Translations under genes and position numbers: made by a program
Notes under the pieces: generated by a model
The model's input: only the letters and a program-made list of their open reading frames with translations
What the model was told of the DNA's origin: nothing
The model's database searches: none
In this document: positions 22,363 through 28,366 of the stretch, one piece after another
Position numbering within the stretch: the stretch's first letter is position 1
Layout: each line of letters starts with the position of its first letter
Virus record (IMG/VR): IMGVR_UViG_3300027734_000190
Location: 1 to 34,589 of that record
DNA: 34,589 bases
Direction: 5' to 3' (one strand)
DNA from: a virus

Positions 22363-22623
22363 ATGAGTAATGGAAGCAACGAATTTTGGAACGAATACTA
22401 CGGTTCATTCGTAGGCGCTCGCATTCTAAAATTTGAGGGCATGAATACCGAGGATGATTTAGGCGACGGGTTCCCTGAATTTACCGTTCAATTCGCAAAT
22501 GGTGAGATTGGACTAATCTCAGTATCACAAGACCCCGAGGGTAATGGCGGAGGATTCTTGTTCGGATTGGCATTACCTGCAGAACATCCACAAGGTGGGG
22601 AAGTGAGGACACTAAATGCTTGA
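22363..22623 (+). CDS. Small acidic protein, unknown
   Basis: 86 residues from MSNGSNEFWNEYYG; an in-frame ATG at 22351 would make the ribosome-binding region GGGGCTAG part of the coding sequence (MGLDM), so 22363 is preferred. Beta-rich, Gly-rich centre (DPEGNGGGFLFGLALP) and a DDLGDGFPEF acidic patch. No family recognised. Confidence 0.5.
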   Translation: MSNGSNEFWNEYYGSFVGARILKFEGMNTEDDLGDGFPEFTVQFANGEIGLISVSQDPEGNGGGFLFGLALPAEHPQGGEVRTLNA

Positions 22624-22732
22624 TGAATACACTAATAAAGAACTCATTGCAGAACTCATTGCACGTGGTGCGTATGACATTGACAATGACGGTCAAGCGC
22701 TTATTTACACGGGGGTGACCCCTGATGCCTAG
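22616..22732 (+). CDS. 38-residue acidic peptide
   Basis: MLDEYTNKELIAELIARGAY then DIDNDGQALI: one amphipathic helix and a short strand. Starts 8 nt inside the upstream gene and overlaps the next by 8 nt (ATGCCTAG), so expression is likely by coupled translation. Confidence 0.5.
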   Translation: MLDEYTNKELIAELIARGAYDIDNDGQALIYTGVTPDA

Positions 22733-22907
22733 ATTAGAAGTAGGTGATACCTACACTACGCAAAAGAATGGCGTTACTGGCGTAATCATGGAGATTGTGC
22801 CAAATGACACGGGCTCCACTAGATTGAAGTTGTTGACCGCGGATCTCGTGATCCGTTGGACGACATACGTTCCTGAGAGACTGGGGCAGGTAAAGGTTTC
22901 TCGTTAG
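22725..22907 (+). CDS. 60-residue beta-rich protein (KOW-like)
   Basis: MPRLEVGDTYTTQKNGVTGV then EIVPNDTGSTRLKLLTADL: Gly-Val turn and strands like a small KOW/SH3 barrel, a type often binding nucleic acid or ribosomes. Third gene of the leader 3 cassette. Confidence 0.5.
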   Translation: MPRLEVGDTYTTQKNGVTGVIMEIVPNDTGSTRLKLLTADLVIRWTTYVPERLGQVKVSR

Positions 22908-23082
22908 CCCCACTAAAGAGAAAGTGCTGGGTCACACTATAAAATGACCCTATAAATTTAGCTAGGCTGAGTCAAAGCTGGTTTTTTATTATTTGGTTAC
23001 AGCCAAAGCGTGTCCAGGATCCGGTTCCAGGGGAGACACAGCTGCTCGGCCTAGCTGCTCCATTTCGGCCGCTCGCAAAAAG
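22908..23082 (+). other. Intergenic stretch before leader 4
   Basis: No gene seen. Contains the hairpin GGGTCA/TGACCC (22929-22950), a TTTTTT run near 22984 (weak terminator), a GGATCC-type segment (CCAGGATCC around 23022) and AGCTGCTCGG/AGCTGCTCC direct repeats, also found near 23870. CGGCC/GGCCG precedes the AAAAAGTTTGTG of leader 4, as in leader 3. Confidence 0.5.
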
Positions 23083-23256
23083 TTTGTGTTGGCCCACCCT
23101 CCCCATTCTCTTTCAGAGGGAATAGTAGTAGAGAGAGCTCAGCTGCCGGGGATCCAGGTGTGACGAGCATCACAGCAAAGACTCTTCGCAGTAGGGGAGA
23201 GATAAGAGATAGTTCTACTACTAGCAAATCGCTAGTGATTGAGAAAGGGGCTAGAC
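23083..23256 (+). promoter_or_regulatory. Composite leader 4
   Basis: TTTGTGTTG at 23083-23091 directly followed by CCCACCCTCCC (23093-23103) without a clear hairpin-1 stem. Hairpin 2 ATTCTCT/AGGGAAT (23105-23123). GTAGAGAGAG. CRP-type site TGTGACGAGCATCACA (23159-23174), GCAAAG. Hairpin ACTAGC/GCTAGT (23220-23236) precedes AAAGGGGCTAGAC and a GTG start. Confidence 0.7.
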
Positions 23257-23814
23257 GTGGGTTACTACGTTTCGTTGCATTCATCAGATTGGGAGATTAC
23301 AGAATCTCCTGAGTTACTGGCAGTTCTAAAAGAAATGCCTACACGGTTCCATGCTATCAAGCGTGGCGGTTCATCTAATGGTGAATCATGGTTCTCATGG
23401 GTAAATGATGAGGACTTCGTCAAAGCGACTACATGCGAAGAGATTATCAACGCATTCGGTTTCGAGACATCAGAATCACAAGGCGTTGTATCTATAGATG
23501 GATACAACAACAAGACTGGACAAGAAGACGTCCTACTCGCAGTCCTTGCACCATTCGTTACAGAAGGTGCAGAAATGGAATGGAGTGGCGAAGAAGGCGA
23601 GCGCTGGCTCTACCTTGTCAAAGACGGCAAGTTATTTGTATCAGGTGAGATTCGCAAATGGGATGAGCCTGAGCCATACAAGTATCTTCACTACGATTTC
23701 CACACGGATGCAGATGGCAAAATGGTTACTGACACCAAGGTCATTGACATCTATGCGCCAATGCCAGAAGACTTAGTAAGTCGCTGGGATAAGAAGAAGA
23801 AGGTCGAAGCCTAA
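23257..23814 (+). CDS. Phage protein, unknown, GTG start
   Basis: 185 residues from GTG 23257, chosen because GGGGCTAGAC precedes it as in the other leaders; an ORF start further upstream would absorb this region. YYVSLHSSDWEIT near the start and WSGEEGERWLYLVKDGKLF are the kind of segments seen in a common but unnamed phage family. Basic end KKKKVEA. Stands alone between leader 4 and a terminator. Confidence 0.6.
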   Translation: MGYYVSLHSSDWEITESPELLAVLKEMPTRFHAIKRGGSSNGESWFSWVNDEDFVKATTCEEIINAFGFETSESQGVVSIDGYNNKTGQEDVLLAVLAPFVTEGAEMEWSGEEGERWLYLVKDGKLFVSGEIRKWDEPEPYKYLHYDFHTDADGKMVTDTKVIDIYAPMPEDLVSRWDKKKKVEA

Positions 23815-23827
23815 GAAGTAGAAGAAG

Positions 23828-23856
23828 CCCCTCAGCCAAAAGCTGGGGGGTTTTTT
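23828..23856 (+). terminator. Intrinsic terminator
   Basis: CCCCTCAGC-CAAAA-GCTGGGGGG followed by TTTTTT, a 9-bp stem with one G-T pair. Confidence 0.9.
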
Positions 23857-23931
23857 CATACCAGGATCCAGCTGCTCGATCGCGCCGGTAAATTTAGGGG
23901 TGCCAAATGTTATTTCCCAAAGCCTAATTTG

Positions 23932-24105
23932 TTTGTGTTGAACAGCCCTCCCACCCTGTTTAACCCTTTCAGGGAATGGGTAAGAGAGAGATTGATCCAG
24001 GCATGTGATGCAGATAACACCAAAGCCTATTAGCGAGAGAGACACGTGGGCATATGTTTATACCAGTGAGCAACACCGCTTACTAAATAGTGAAGGGCTA
24101 GGCAC
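23932..24105 (+). promoter_or_regulatory. Composite leader 5
   Basis: TTTGTGTTG at 23932-23940. Hairpin 1 TTGAACAG/CTGTTTAA (23938-23945 with 23956-23963, 8 bp) around CCCTCCCACCC, with the order of the spacer bases reversed relative to other copies. Hairpin 2 CCCT-TTC-AGGG (23964-23974). TAAGAGAGAG. Site TGTGATGCAGATAACA (24004-24019) then CCAAAG. Hairpin AGTGAGC/GCTTACT (24065-24084) precedes GAAGGGCTAGGC and a GTG start. Confidence 0.75.
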
Positions 24106-24351
24106 GTGAGACCACTATCTCAAATTGCTCAGGACATCGAGTCCGAGTGCGGTACCAAGGATTGGTACGTATATGCAGAAGCATATGTGACACCAATGAA
24201 ATCGCTTACATCTTTAAGCGATACATATGGCGCTGATAGCGCTGAATCTATAGTGCTCTACGCACTATCTAATCTCACCTCATGGCGAGGAGAGAGAGCC
24301 CGCAGTATCAAGGCGGAGCTCAACGGGATGCTCAAGGGGGTGAGTGCATGA
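24106..24351 (+). CDS. Small helical protein, unknown
   Basis: 81 residues, GTG start after AAGGGCTAGGC. Residues 1-50 are amphipathic helices; ends GMLKGVSA. ATGA overlaps with the next gene. No family recognised. Confidence 0.5.
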   Translation: MRPLSQIAQDIESECGTKDWYVYAEAYVTPMKSLTSLSDTYGADSAESIVLYALSNLTSWRGERARSIKAELNGMLKGVSA

Positions 24352-24806
24352 GCGTCGATACATATAACCCGAATGCGCTAGTTACTTATAAAAAGATAGC
24401 TGGCACCTATGCTGAACCAGAAGCACCAGAATACATTACCGACAAGGTAGTGGACCTCGAGTGGACGCTGCACCAAGGCCGCGAAGCTCGCACCGAAGCT
24501 CAAAAGCTCCGGGCCACAATAGCTTCGATCCAGGAGCACATGACCCGCAACGATTGGTATAACCCGAATACAGAAGCATCGGAGATCCTGGCTGCTCTGC
24601 AGGAGATCCTGGGTTACGAACCAAAAGCTGAAATTCGGATCACAGCTGTAATTGAAGTAGAGGTTACGGTTGAGCTCAACATGGATGAAGTAGAAGATTT
24701 CGATGCAGAGACCTGGATCAGTGATTGGGTCTCAGTAGATACCAGCTCGGGAGATTCGAGCTGTGATAGCTGGGCAGTTAGCTCAGCTGATTGGGAAGAT
24801 GCCTGA
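24348..24806 (+). CDS. Helical-plus-beta phage protein, unknown
   Basis: 152 residues from MSVDTYNPNALVTYKKIAG: an earlier in-frame ATG at 24282 lies within the preceding gene and is unlikely. Central coiled-coil-like helix (about 30-65), then the beta segment IRITAVIEVEVTVELNMDEV and an acidic C-terminus. Codon use is visibly more GC-rich (CTCGAG, CGCACC) than neighbours. Function unknown. Confidence 0.55.
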   Translation: MSVDTYNPNALVTYKKIAGTYAEPEAPEYITDKVVDLEWTLHQGREARTEAQKLRATIASIQEHMTRNDWYNPNTEASEILAALQEILGYEPKAEIRITAVIEVEVTVELNMDEVEDFDAETWISDWVSVDTSSGDSSCDSWAVSSADWEDA

Positions 24807-24978
24807 CGCATTAAGCATCGTGGGACGGCTGCTGGTCGAAGGGTCAGCAGCCTACCTAGATGCTAAAACAATCGATGAAGAGAATGGATATTCAGATGCT
24901 ATGGAATCCATGGAGAGAAAGTACTGGGAAGGGTACACAGATGCTCTCTATGAATTGGAAGCTCTGATTAATAAATAG
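24799..24978 (+). CDS. 59-residue acidic helical protein
   Basis: MPDALSIVGRLLVEGSAAY... an 8-nt ATGCCTGA overlap with the previous stop supports this start over one at 24763. Two acidic helices, no Cys. Function unknown. Confidence 0.5.
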   Translation: MPDALSIVGRLLVEGSAAYLDAKTIDEENGYSDAMESMERKYWEGYTDALYELEALINK

Positions 24979-24984
24979 CCCGGT

Positions 24985-25020
24985 GCGATCCTGGCGGCTT
25001 CGGCCGCTGGGGTTGCGCTT
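24985..25020 (+). terminator. Terminator-like 14-bp hairpin with TTCG loop
   Basis: GCGATCCTGGCGGC pairs with GCCGCTGGGGTTGC (several G-T pairs) around TTCG, then GCTTTGTTTG. It directly abuts the TTTGTGTTG box of leader 6, so the box overlaps the would-be U-tract. Confidence 0.75.
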
Positions 25021-25022
25021 TG

Positions 25023-25176
25023 TTTGTGTTGAATGCCCACCCACCCATTCACCCTTCGGGTTATTTTAAGAGAGAGCTCGCTCCTGGCGTGTGACGTACA
25101 TCACATCAAAGCCTATTGGGGAGAGAGGTGCCATAAGGTTAAATATGCATTACATCAACGACATGGAGGCTAGTTC
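25023..25176 (+). promoter_or_regulatory. Composite leader 6
   Basis: TTTGTGTTG at 25023-25031. Hairpin 1 TGAATG/CATTCA (25030-25035 with 25046-25051) around CCCACCCACCC. Hairpin 2 ACCC-TTC-GGGT (25051-25061), sharing one base with hairpin 1. TTAAGAGAGAG. CRP-type site TGTGACGTACATCACA (25090-25105) followed by TCAAAG. No clear third hairpin. GGAGGCTAG precedes the ATG, 72 nt after the palindrome. Confidence 0.75.
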
Positions 25177-25878
25177 ATGGAAAAGTTAAAGCGTAGTAAG
25201 GACCGCAAGGTAGCTAATTCTCTCACCGCATCGGGCGGCGTTAGAATCGCTAATTCTTTCGGTTTACCGGCGGGCAAGGCATATTCATGCCCTAGCGCCA
25301 CTAGTATATGCACACGCATATGTTATGCGGGCAAGCTAGAGAAGATTTACAAGGGTGTTAAGGCTAATCTCATTCACAATTGGGATTTATTGAGAGATGC
25401 CGATCATGACACTATGGAAGCACTATTAGAAGAGATGATTGCAGACTTTCGCAAGGATTGTGAGAAATGGGATGCGCCTAAAGAATTCCGTATCCATTGG
25501 GACGGGGATTTCTTTAAGCCAGACTACGCATTCGCATGGAAGCACGTTATTTTAAATAACCCGGATATTCTATTCTGGGCATATACACGTGTAGAATCTG
25601 CCGCGTACATGCTCAAGGGCATGGATAACCTAGCGTTATATTTCTCCACCGATACGGAGAATATGGAGGCGGCTAAGCGCTTAAGCGCACACGGTATCAA
25701 GCTCGCCGGGTTACATGAGACATTCTCTCAAGCCAAGGACATGCTCCTGGCATTAGGTGAGAGAGGGGCTAAGTGCCCGGAACAACGTAAGCAAATTCCA
25801 CTAGAGGGCGCATGCGTAGCATGCAGAATATGCCTAAAGGCGGATGCAAATATTACATTCTCAATAAGTAAGAGATAA
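25177..25878 (+). CDS. GP88-family phage protein
   Basis: 233 residues. C38, C44 and C48 in SCPSATSICTRICYAG, the HWDGDFF motif, FWAYTRVESAAY, LALYFSTDTENM and a late Cys cluster (CPEQRK...CVACRIC) match the actinophage GP88 family (Pfam PF17338, C-P-x-AT-x-C-x-x-x-CYA ... YFSTD ... C-x2-C). The Cys pattern suggests a metal or iron-sulfur site. Function unproven. First gene of the leader 6 cassette. Confidence 0.8.
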   Translation: MEKLKRSKDRKVANSLTASGGVRIANSFGLPAGKAYSCPSATSICTRICYAGKLEKIYKGVKANLIHNWDLLRDADHDTMEALLEEMIADFRKDCEKWDAPKEFRIHWDGDFFKPDYAFAWKHVILNNPDILFWAYTRVESAAYMLKGMDNLALYFSTDTENMEAAKRLSAHGIKLAGLHETFSQAKDMLLALGERGAKCPEQRKQIPLEGACVACRICLKADANITFSISKR

Positions 25879-25888
25879 GGGGATAAAA

Positions 25889-26170
25889 ATGGGACGTAAT
25901 CTATCAATGGAGCTAGCTGGGGGATTGGGAGACCTATCCTTGCAGCACCAGCTCAAGATTCAATTGCAGAATAATCACTACCCGCCAGTGCCTACATCCA
26001 TGGTATTCCCATGCATCGCGGCAATTACGGCCGTTAATGAATCCGATCCTGGCAAGCTCATCGAATTACCGGATGGCGTACTATGGAGAGGGCAGACATC
26101 CGCGCCAGCGAGCGCGATAGTAGAGGCCCATCACCTTGATGCATGGTTAGATGGAGATGACTATGAGTAA
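25889..26170 (+). CDS. Small phage protein, unknown
   Basis: 93 residues. Helical N-terminus MGRNLSMELAGGLGDLSLQH, then a beta segment with FPCIAAITAVN and ELPDGVLWRGQTSAP, acidic end. Resembles small proteins following GP88 in actinophages. Function unknown. Confidence 0.55.
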   Translation: MGRNLSMELAGGLGDLSLQHQLKIQLQNNHYPPVPTSMVFPCIAAITAVNESDPGKLIELPDGVLWRGQTSAPASAIVEAHHLDAWLDGDDYE

Positions 26171-26258
26171 TACATTCCTTGATTTGATGGACCAGATCCT
26201 AAAGGAGGGTCTGGCCGCCATCGATGCCCTAGATGAGGATGATCTAGAAGAAGAATAG
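26163..26258 (+). CDS. 31-residue acidic peptide
   Basis: MSNTFLDLMDQILKEGL..., ending DEDDLEEE. A GATGGAGATG purine run precedes the ATG and it overlaps the previous gene by 8 nt. Acidic tail could mimic DNA or bind a basic partner, but that is speculation. Confidence 0.4.
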   Translation: MSNTFLDLMDQILKEGLAAIDALDEDDLEEE

Positions 26259-26292
26259 AGTTGCTCCCGGTTCTTGCCCGGTCGAGCGCATG

Positions 26293-26337
26293 CTCCCAGC
26301 TACTGCTAGCCCGGTAGCTGGGAGTTTTTCTTTTTTT
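26293..26337 (+). terminator. Strong intrinsic terminator
   Basis: CTCCCAGCTAC pairs with GTAGCTGGGAG (11 bp) with a 10-nt loop, followed by TTTTTCTTTTTTT. Confidence 0.93.
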
Positions 26338-26371
26338 ATGGTTGTTTTTTTAGCCTACACCCATCCAAATG

Positions 26372-26475
26372 TTTGTGTTGACCCACCCTCCCCTTATCCC
26401 TTCGGGATAGGGTAAGAGAGAGAGGCTGTGACGTAAGTCACATGTGACATTACTCACGCAGTGATGTTCATCACA
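26372..26475 (+). promoter_or_regulatory. Composite leader 7, proximal part with three stacked CRP-type sites
   Basis: TTTGTGTTG at 26372-26380, then CCCACCCTCCC (26382-26392) without a hairpin-1 stem. Hairpin 2 is the longest copy: CCTTATCCC-TTC-GGGATAGGG with 9 bp (26392-26412). TAAGAGAGAG. Three palindromes follow at 16-17-nt steps: TGTGACGTAAGTCACA (26427), TGTGACATTACTCACG (26443) and AGTGATGTTCATCACA (26460), i.e. about 1.5 helical turns apart. Confidence 0.75.
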
Positions 26476-26890
26476 GTAGAGTTGAGTCGGGCCGGCTCAA
26501 CTTTGCTGAGTCCAGCCCATTCAAGCTAATTCCACCGGGAATTTGCGATCTCGAGAGAGATGAGAGAGAATGAGCTGAAGAGAGAGAGAAGGAGAGAGAG
26601 AGAGAGAGAGCCAAGCTAAATAGCCGACATTAAATGTCGACAAATCGACTGATTAGGCTACTGTGAGCCACATCACAGGACTCCGCAGTTATGCCACCAG
26701 CTCTACAGCCTGTTCAGCCTGAACATATGCGTATATGTGAGAGATATCGCTTGAATAGGCTGAATATGCGATCTCAGCCCGGTAGAGACTAAAGCAGCAG
26801 AGATAGCAAGCCAGGATCCATATGATTCTCTCTCATATGCTCTCTCTAGTAGAACAAGGAGAAGTAAATCTATTTCGGGCCCATCCGCCA
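26476..26890 (+). promoter_or_regulatory. Expanded control region with inverted repeats (no gene seen)
   Basis: About 415 nt without a convincing gene. Contains a further CRP-type site TGTGAGCCACATCACA (26662-26677), inverted repeats CGACAT-TAA-ATGTCG, TGTTCAG/CTGAACA (near 26710), ACATAT/ATATGT (near 26724) and CATATGA/TCATATG around CTCTCTC runs (near 26820). An origin of replication or complex enhancer are possible; I see no promoter consensus. Confidence 0.5.
26551..26610 (+). repeat. GA-rich polypurine tract
   Basis: GAGAGAGATGAGAGAGAATGAG... then an uninterrupted (GA)n run at 26592-26610. It echoes the GAGAGAG purine run conserved in each leader, so may have grown from it. Could adopt triplex structure or slip; length may vary between isolates. 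Confidence 0.7.
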
Positions 26891-26981
26891 CGTGATGCAG
26901 GTCACAGCAAAGGTACTTAGCCATAGCGCCATCAAGCTCTAATGTTCTCTATATCAAGCAAACAACGAAATGGAGCAAAAA
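26891..26981 (+). promoter_or_regulatory. Leader 7, distal part (CRP-type site and ribosome-binding site)
   Basis: CGTGATGCAGGTCACA (26891-26906) followed by GCAAAGGTACTTAG as in other leaders, 76 nt before the ATG at 26982. The TGGAG ribosome site replaces GGGGCTAG. No strong hairpin in between. Confidence 0.6.
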
Positions 26982-27197
26982 ATGATGGATTACCACAAGG
27001 CTGAAGAGGACAAGTACGACGCAGAACGTGACGTTGCTTTCCACGCAATTATGCAATTGGTTCGTGACTCACTCACAGCCAAGCAACAGGAAGAACTTAT
27101 CAAGTTATACGTAGATGCCACATTTGCAAGTTATTGGGCTGGCTGGCATGGTCATGGCTATGCCATTGCAAAGGTTGAAAACAAGGTAAGCGCATGA
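26982..27197 (+). CDS. Small helical protein, unknown
   Basis: 71 residues from MMDYHKAEEDKYDAERD, chosen because GGAG lies 6 nt upstream; ATG 26970 lacks this. Acidic helices with aromatic ASYWAGWHGHGYA near the C-terminus. First gene of the operon ending at 30670. Confidence 0.5.
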   Translation: MMDYHKAEEDKYDAERDVAFHAIMQLVRDSLTAKQQEELIKLYVDATFASYWAGWHGHGYAIAKVENKVSA

Positions 27198-27364
27198 TTA
27201 AAGAAGTGAAACTGCATTACACAGTCTTCACCCTTGCGAGGTTATCTCGTGAGGTGTGGGGTGACCAAGCGGTTGAGTATCTCTCAGCACGGTTGGATAG
27301 CGTTATATCCCACGATCAACTTAAAGCATTAATACACGAACTGGAATGGGAGGCAAAATCATGA
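27194..27364 (+). CDS. 56-residue protein, unknown
   Basis: MIKEVKLHYTVFTLARLSRE..., charged helix, ending EWEAKS. Start and stop overlap neighbours as ATGA. Confidence 0.5.
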   Translation: MIKEVKLHYTVFTLARLSREVWGDQAVEYLSARLDSVISHDQLKALIHELEWEAKS

Positions 27365-27501
27365 ACGATTCAATTAGCTGGGGCGAGTTAGCCGAACTCA
27401 CCCATGAGTCACAGGTCGAGCGATTTGGCTTCTGTTCTTGTGAGGATCTTGAACCTCATGAGTATCCCTATCCATCATGCCTAACAAGGTTGATGTCATG
27501 A
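27361..27501 (+). CDS. 46-residue protein with CSC motif
   Basis: MNDSISWGELAELTHESQVE then RFGFCSCEDLEPHEYPYPSC: three Cys and two His could bind a metal. Coupled by ATGA at both ends. Confidence 0.5.
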   Translation: MNDSISWGELAELTHESQVERFGFCSCEDLEPHEYPYPSCLTRLMS

Positions 27502-27704
27502 GTATCCGCGCAGAAATTGGCGCCGAGGTCGATGACCTAGTCAACGGCAAATTTGAGGAGGGCTCTCTTCATGGGCGCACTCTAAGTATTGTCCACTCGA
27601 TTATAAATCTTGAGGGCGAAGAGGCTACCGATGAGGAATGCCTATGGATGATTCACGATGTCATCAACCACTGGTCAGAACAAGCAGATGAAGGAAAATT
27701 TTGA
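27498..27704 (+). CDS. Acidic helical protein, unknown
   Basis: 68 residues from MSIRAEIGAEVDD (ATGA overlap); an in-frame ATG at 27477 lies inside the previous gene. Negatively charged (FEEGSLHGRTLSIVHSII..., NHWSEQADEGKF). No family recognised. Confidence 0.5.
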   Translation: MSIRAEIGAEVDDLVNGKFEEGSLHGRTLSIVHSIINLEGEEATDEECLWMIHDVINHWSEQADEGKF

Positions 27705-27847
27705 TGGACTTTGAGACTGTTATACCTATTGAGTCTAAGCCGAAGGTGTATTCAAAATTTTCGGACAAAAATACAAGAGAGCAGATATTGCAATCATTGC
27801 AAGATGAAGGACGACTTCATATAATCAAAGTAGGGGAGGATGAATGA
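27704..27847 (+). CDS. 47-residue protein, unknown
   Basis: MDFETVIPIESKPKVYSKFS then a charged helix. The first codon shares one base with the previous stop (TGATG), and the stop overlaps the next start. Short but in keeping with the operon. Confidence 0.5.
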   Translation: MDFETVIPIESKPKVYSKFSDKNTREQILQSLQDEGRLHIIKVGEDE

Positions 27848-28071
27848 CGATTTCAACTAAAGATGCAATTATGATCCATATGCTTAAAACAGGTAATTTT
27901 GAAGATGCAACGCTAACCGTCAAAGGTTTGGTGGGCGCTAACCTCGTGGCAGCACGGGTTGCGTTACAAGAGTTACCTAAACCATTAACACAAGAGGATA
28001 TAGATAATGTTCTTGCGTTCATTATTGAAGCGGAAGCCACCCTTGAATATCTAGGAGATGTGGAGGATTAA
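27844..28071 (+). CDS. 75-residue protein, unknown
   Basis: Starts MTISTKDAIMIHMLKTGNFE: helical with a hydrophobic central VKGLVGANLVAARVALQEL and an acidic end. GGGGAGGATGA is a strong ribosome site. Precedes the WhiB gene by 4 nt. Confidence 0.5.
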   Translation: MTISTKDAIMIHMLKTGNFEDATLTVKGLVGANLVAARVALQELPKPLTQEDIDNVLAFIIEAEATLEYLGDVED

Positions 28072-28075
28072 TTGA

Positions 28076-28366
28076 ATGGCAGTAAAAGCATATGAAAACC
28101 TCAAACCAACTGCGGATTTATGGGAATGGCAAAATCAAGGTAATTGCGTAGGCAAGGATCCTGAGATGTTCTTTTTAGAGCATAACATGCGTGACTCCAT
28201 GAAGCGCAAGAAAGAAACAGAAGCAAAAGCTGTGTGCAAAAGTTGCCCGGTAATTGCTAAATGTTTAAATCACGCGTTAAGTGTCCCTGAAGCCTATGGC
28301 GTATGGGGAGGCTTAAGTGCTGATGAAAGGTTTTATTACAACACTAAGAGAAGGGTAAACGCATGA
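28076..28366 (+). CDS. WhiB-like [4Fe-4S] transcription regulator
   Basis: 96 residues. Four cluster Cys at 24, 54, 57 and 63 (C...C-x2-C-x5-C), then GVWGG (75-79) and a short basic C-terminus with KRR. This is the WhiB (Wbl) family, which binds region 4 of the primary sigma factor in actinobacteria and reports redox or nitric oxide state. Phage copies (e.g. WhiB of mycobacteriophage TM4) repress host whiB2 and cause septation defects. Overlaps the methyltransferase start (ATGA). Confidence 0.95.
   Translation: MAVKAYENLKPTADLWEWQNQGNCVGKDPEMFFLEHNMRDSMKRKKETEAKAVCKSCPVIAKCLNHALSVPEAYGVWGGLSADERFYYNTKRRVNA

Noticed and set aside
20528-25031. TTTGTGTTG as a conventional -35 with a -10 downstream
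   Set aside because: No TATAAT-like hexamer is conserved 16-18 nt further on; the C-triplets occupy that space. Its role stays open.
26703-26924. Minus-strand 73-codon frame in the expanded control region
   Set aside because: Composition unlike its neighbours, no ribosome-binding site, and it runs across several inverted repeats and a CRP-type site.
20524-26981. CRISPR array or ordinary tandem repeat
   Set aside because: The repeated leaders are separated by whole genes of different length and the elements vary in sequence with kept pairing; there are no uniform spacers.
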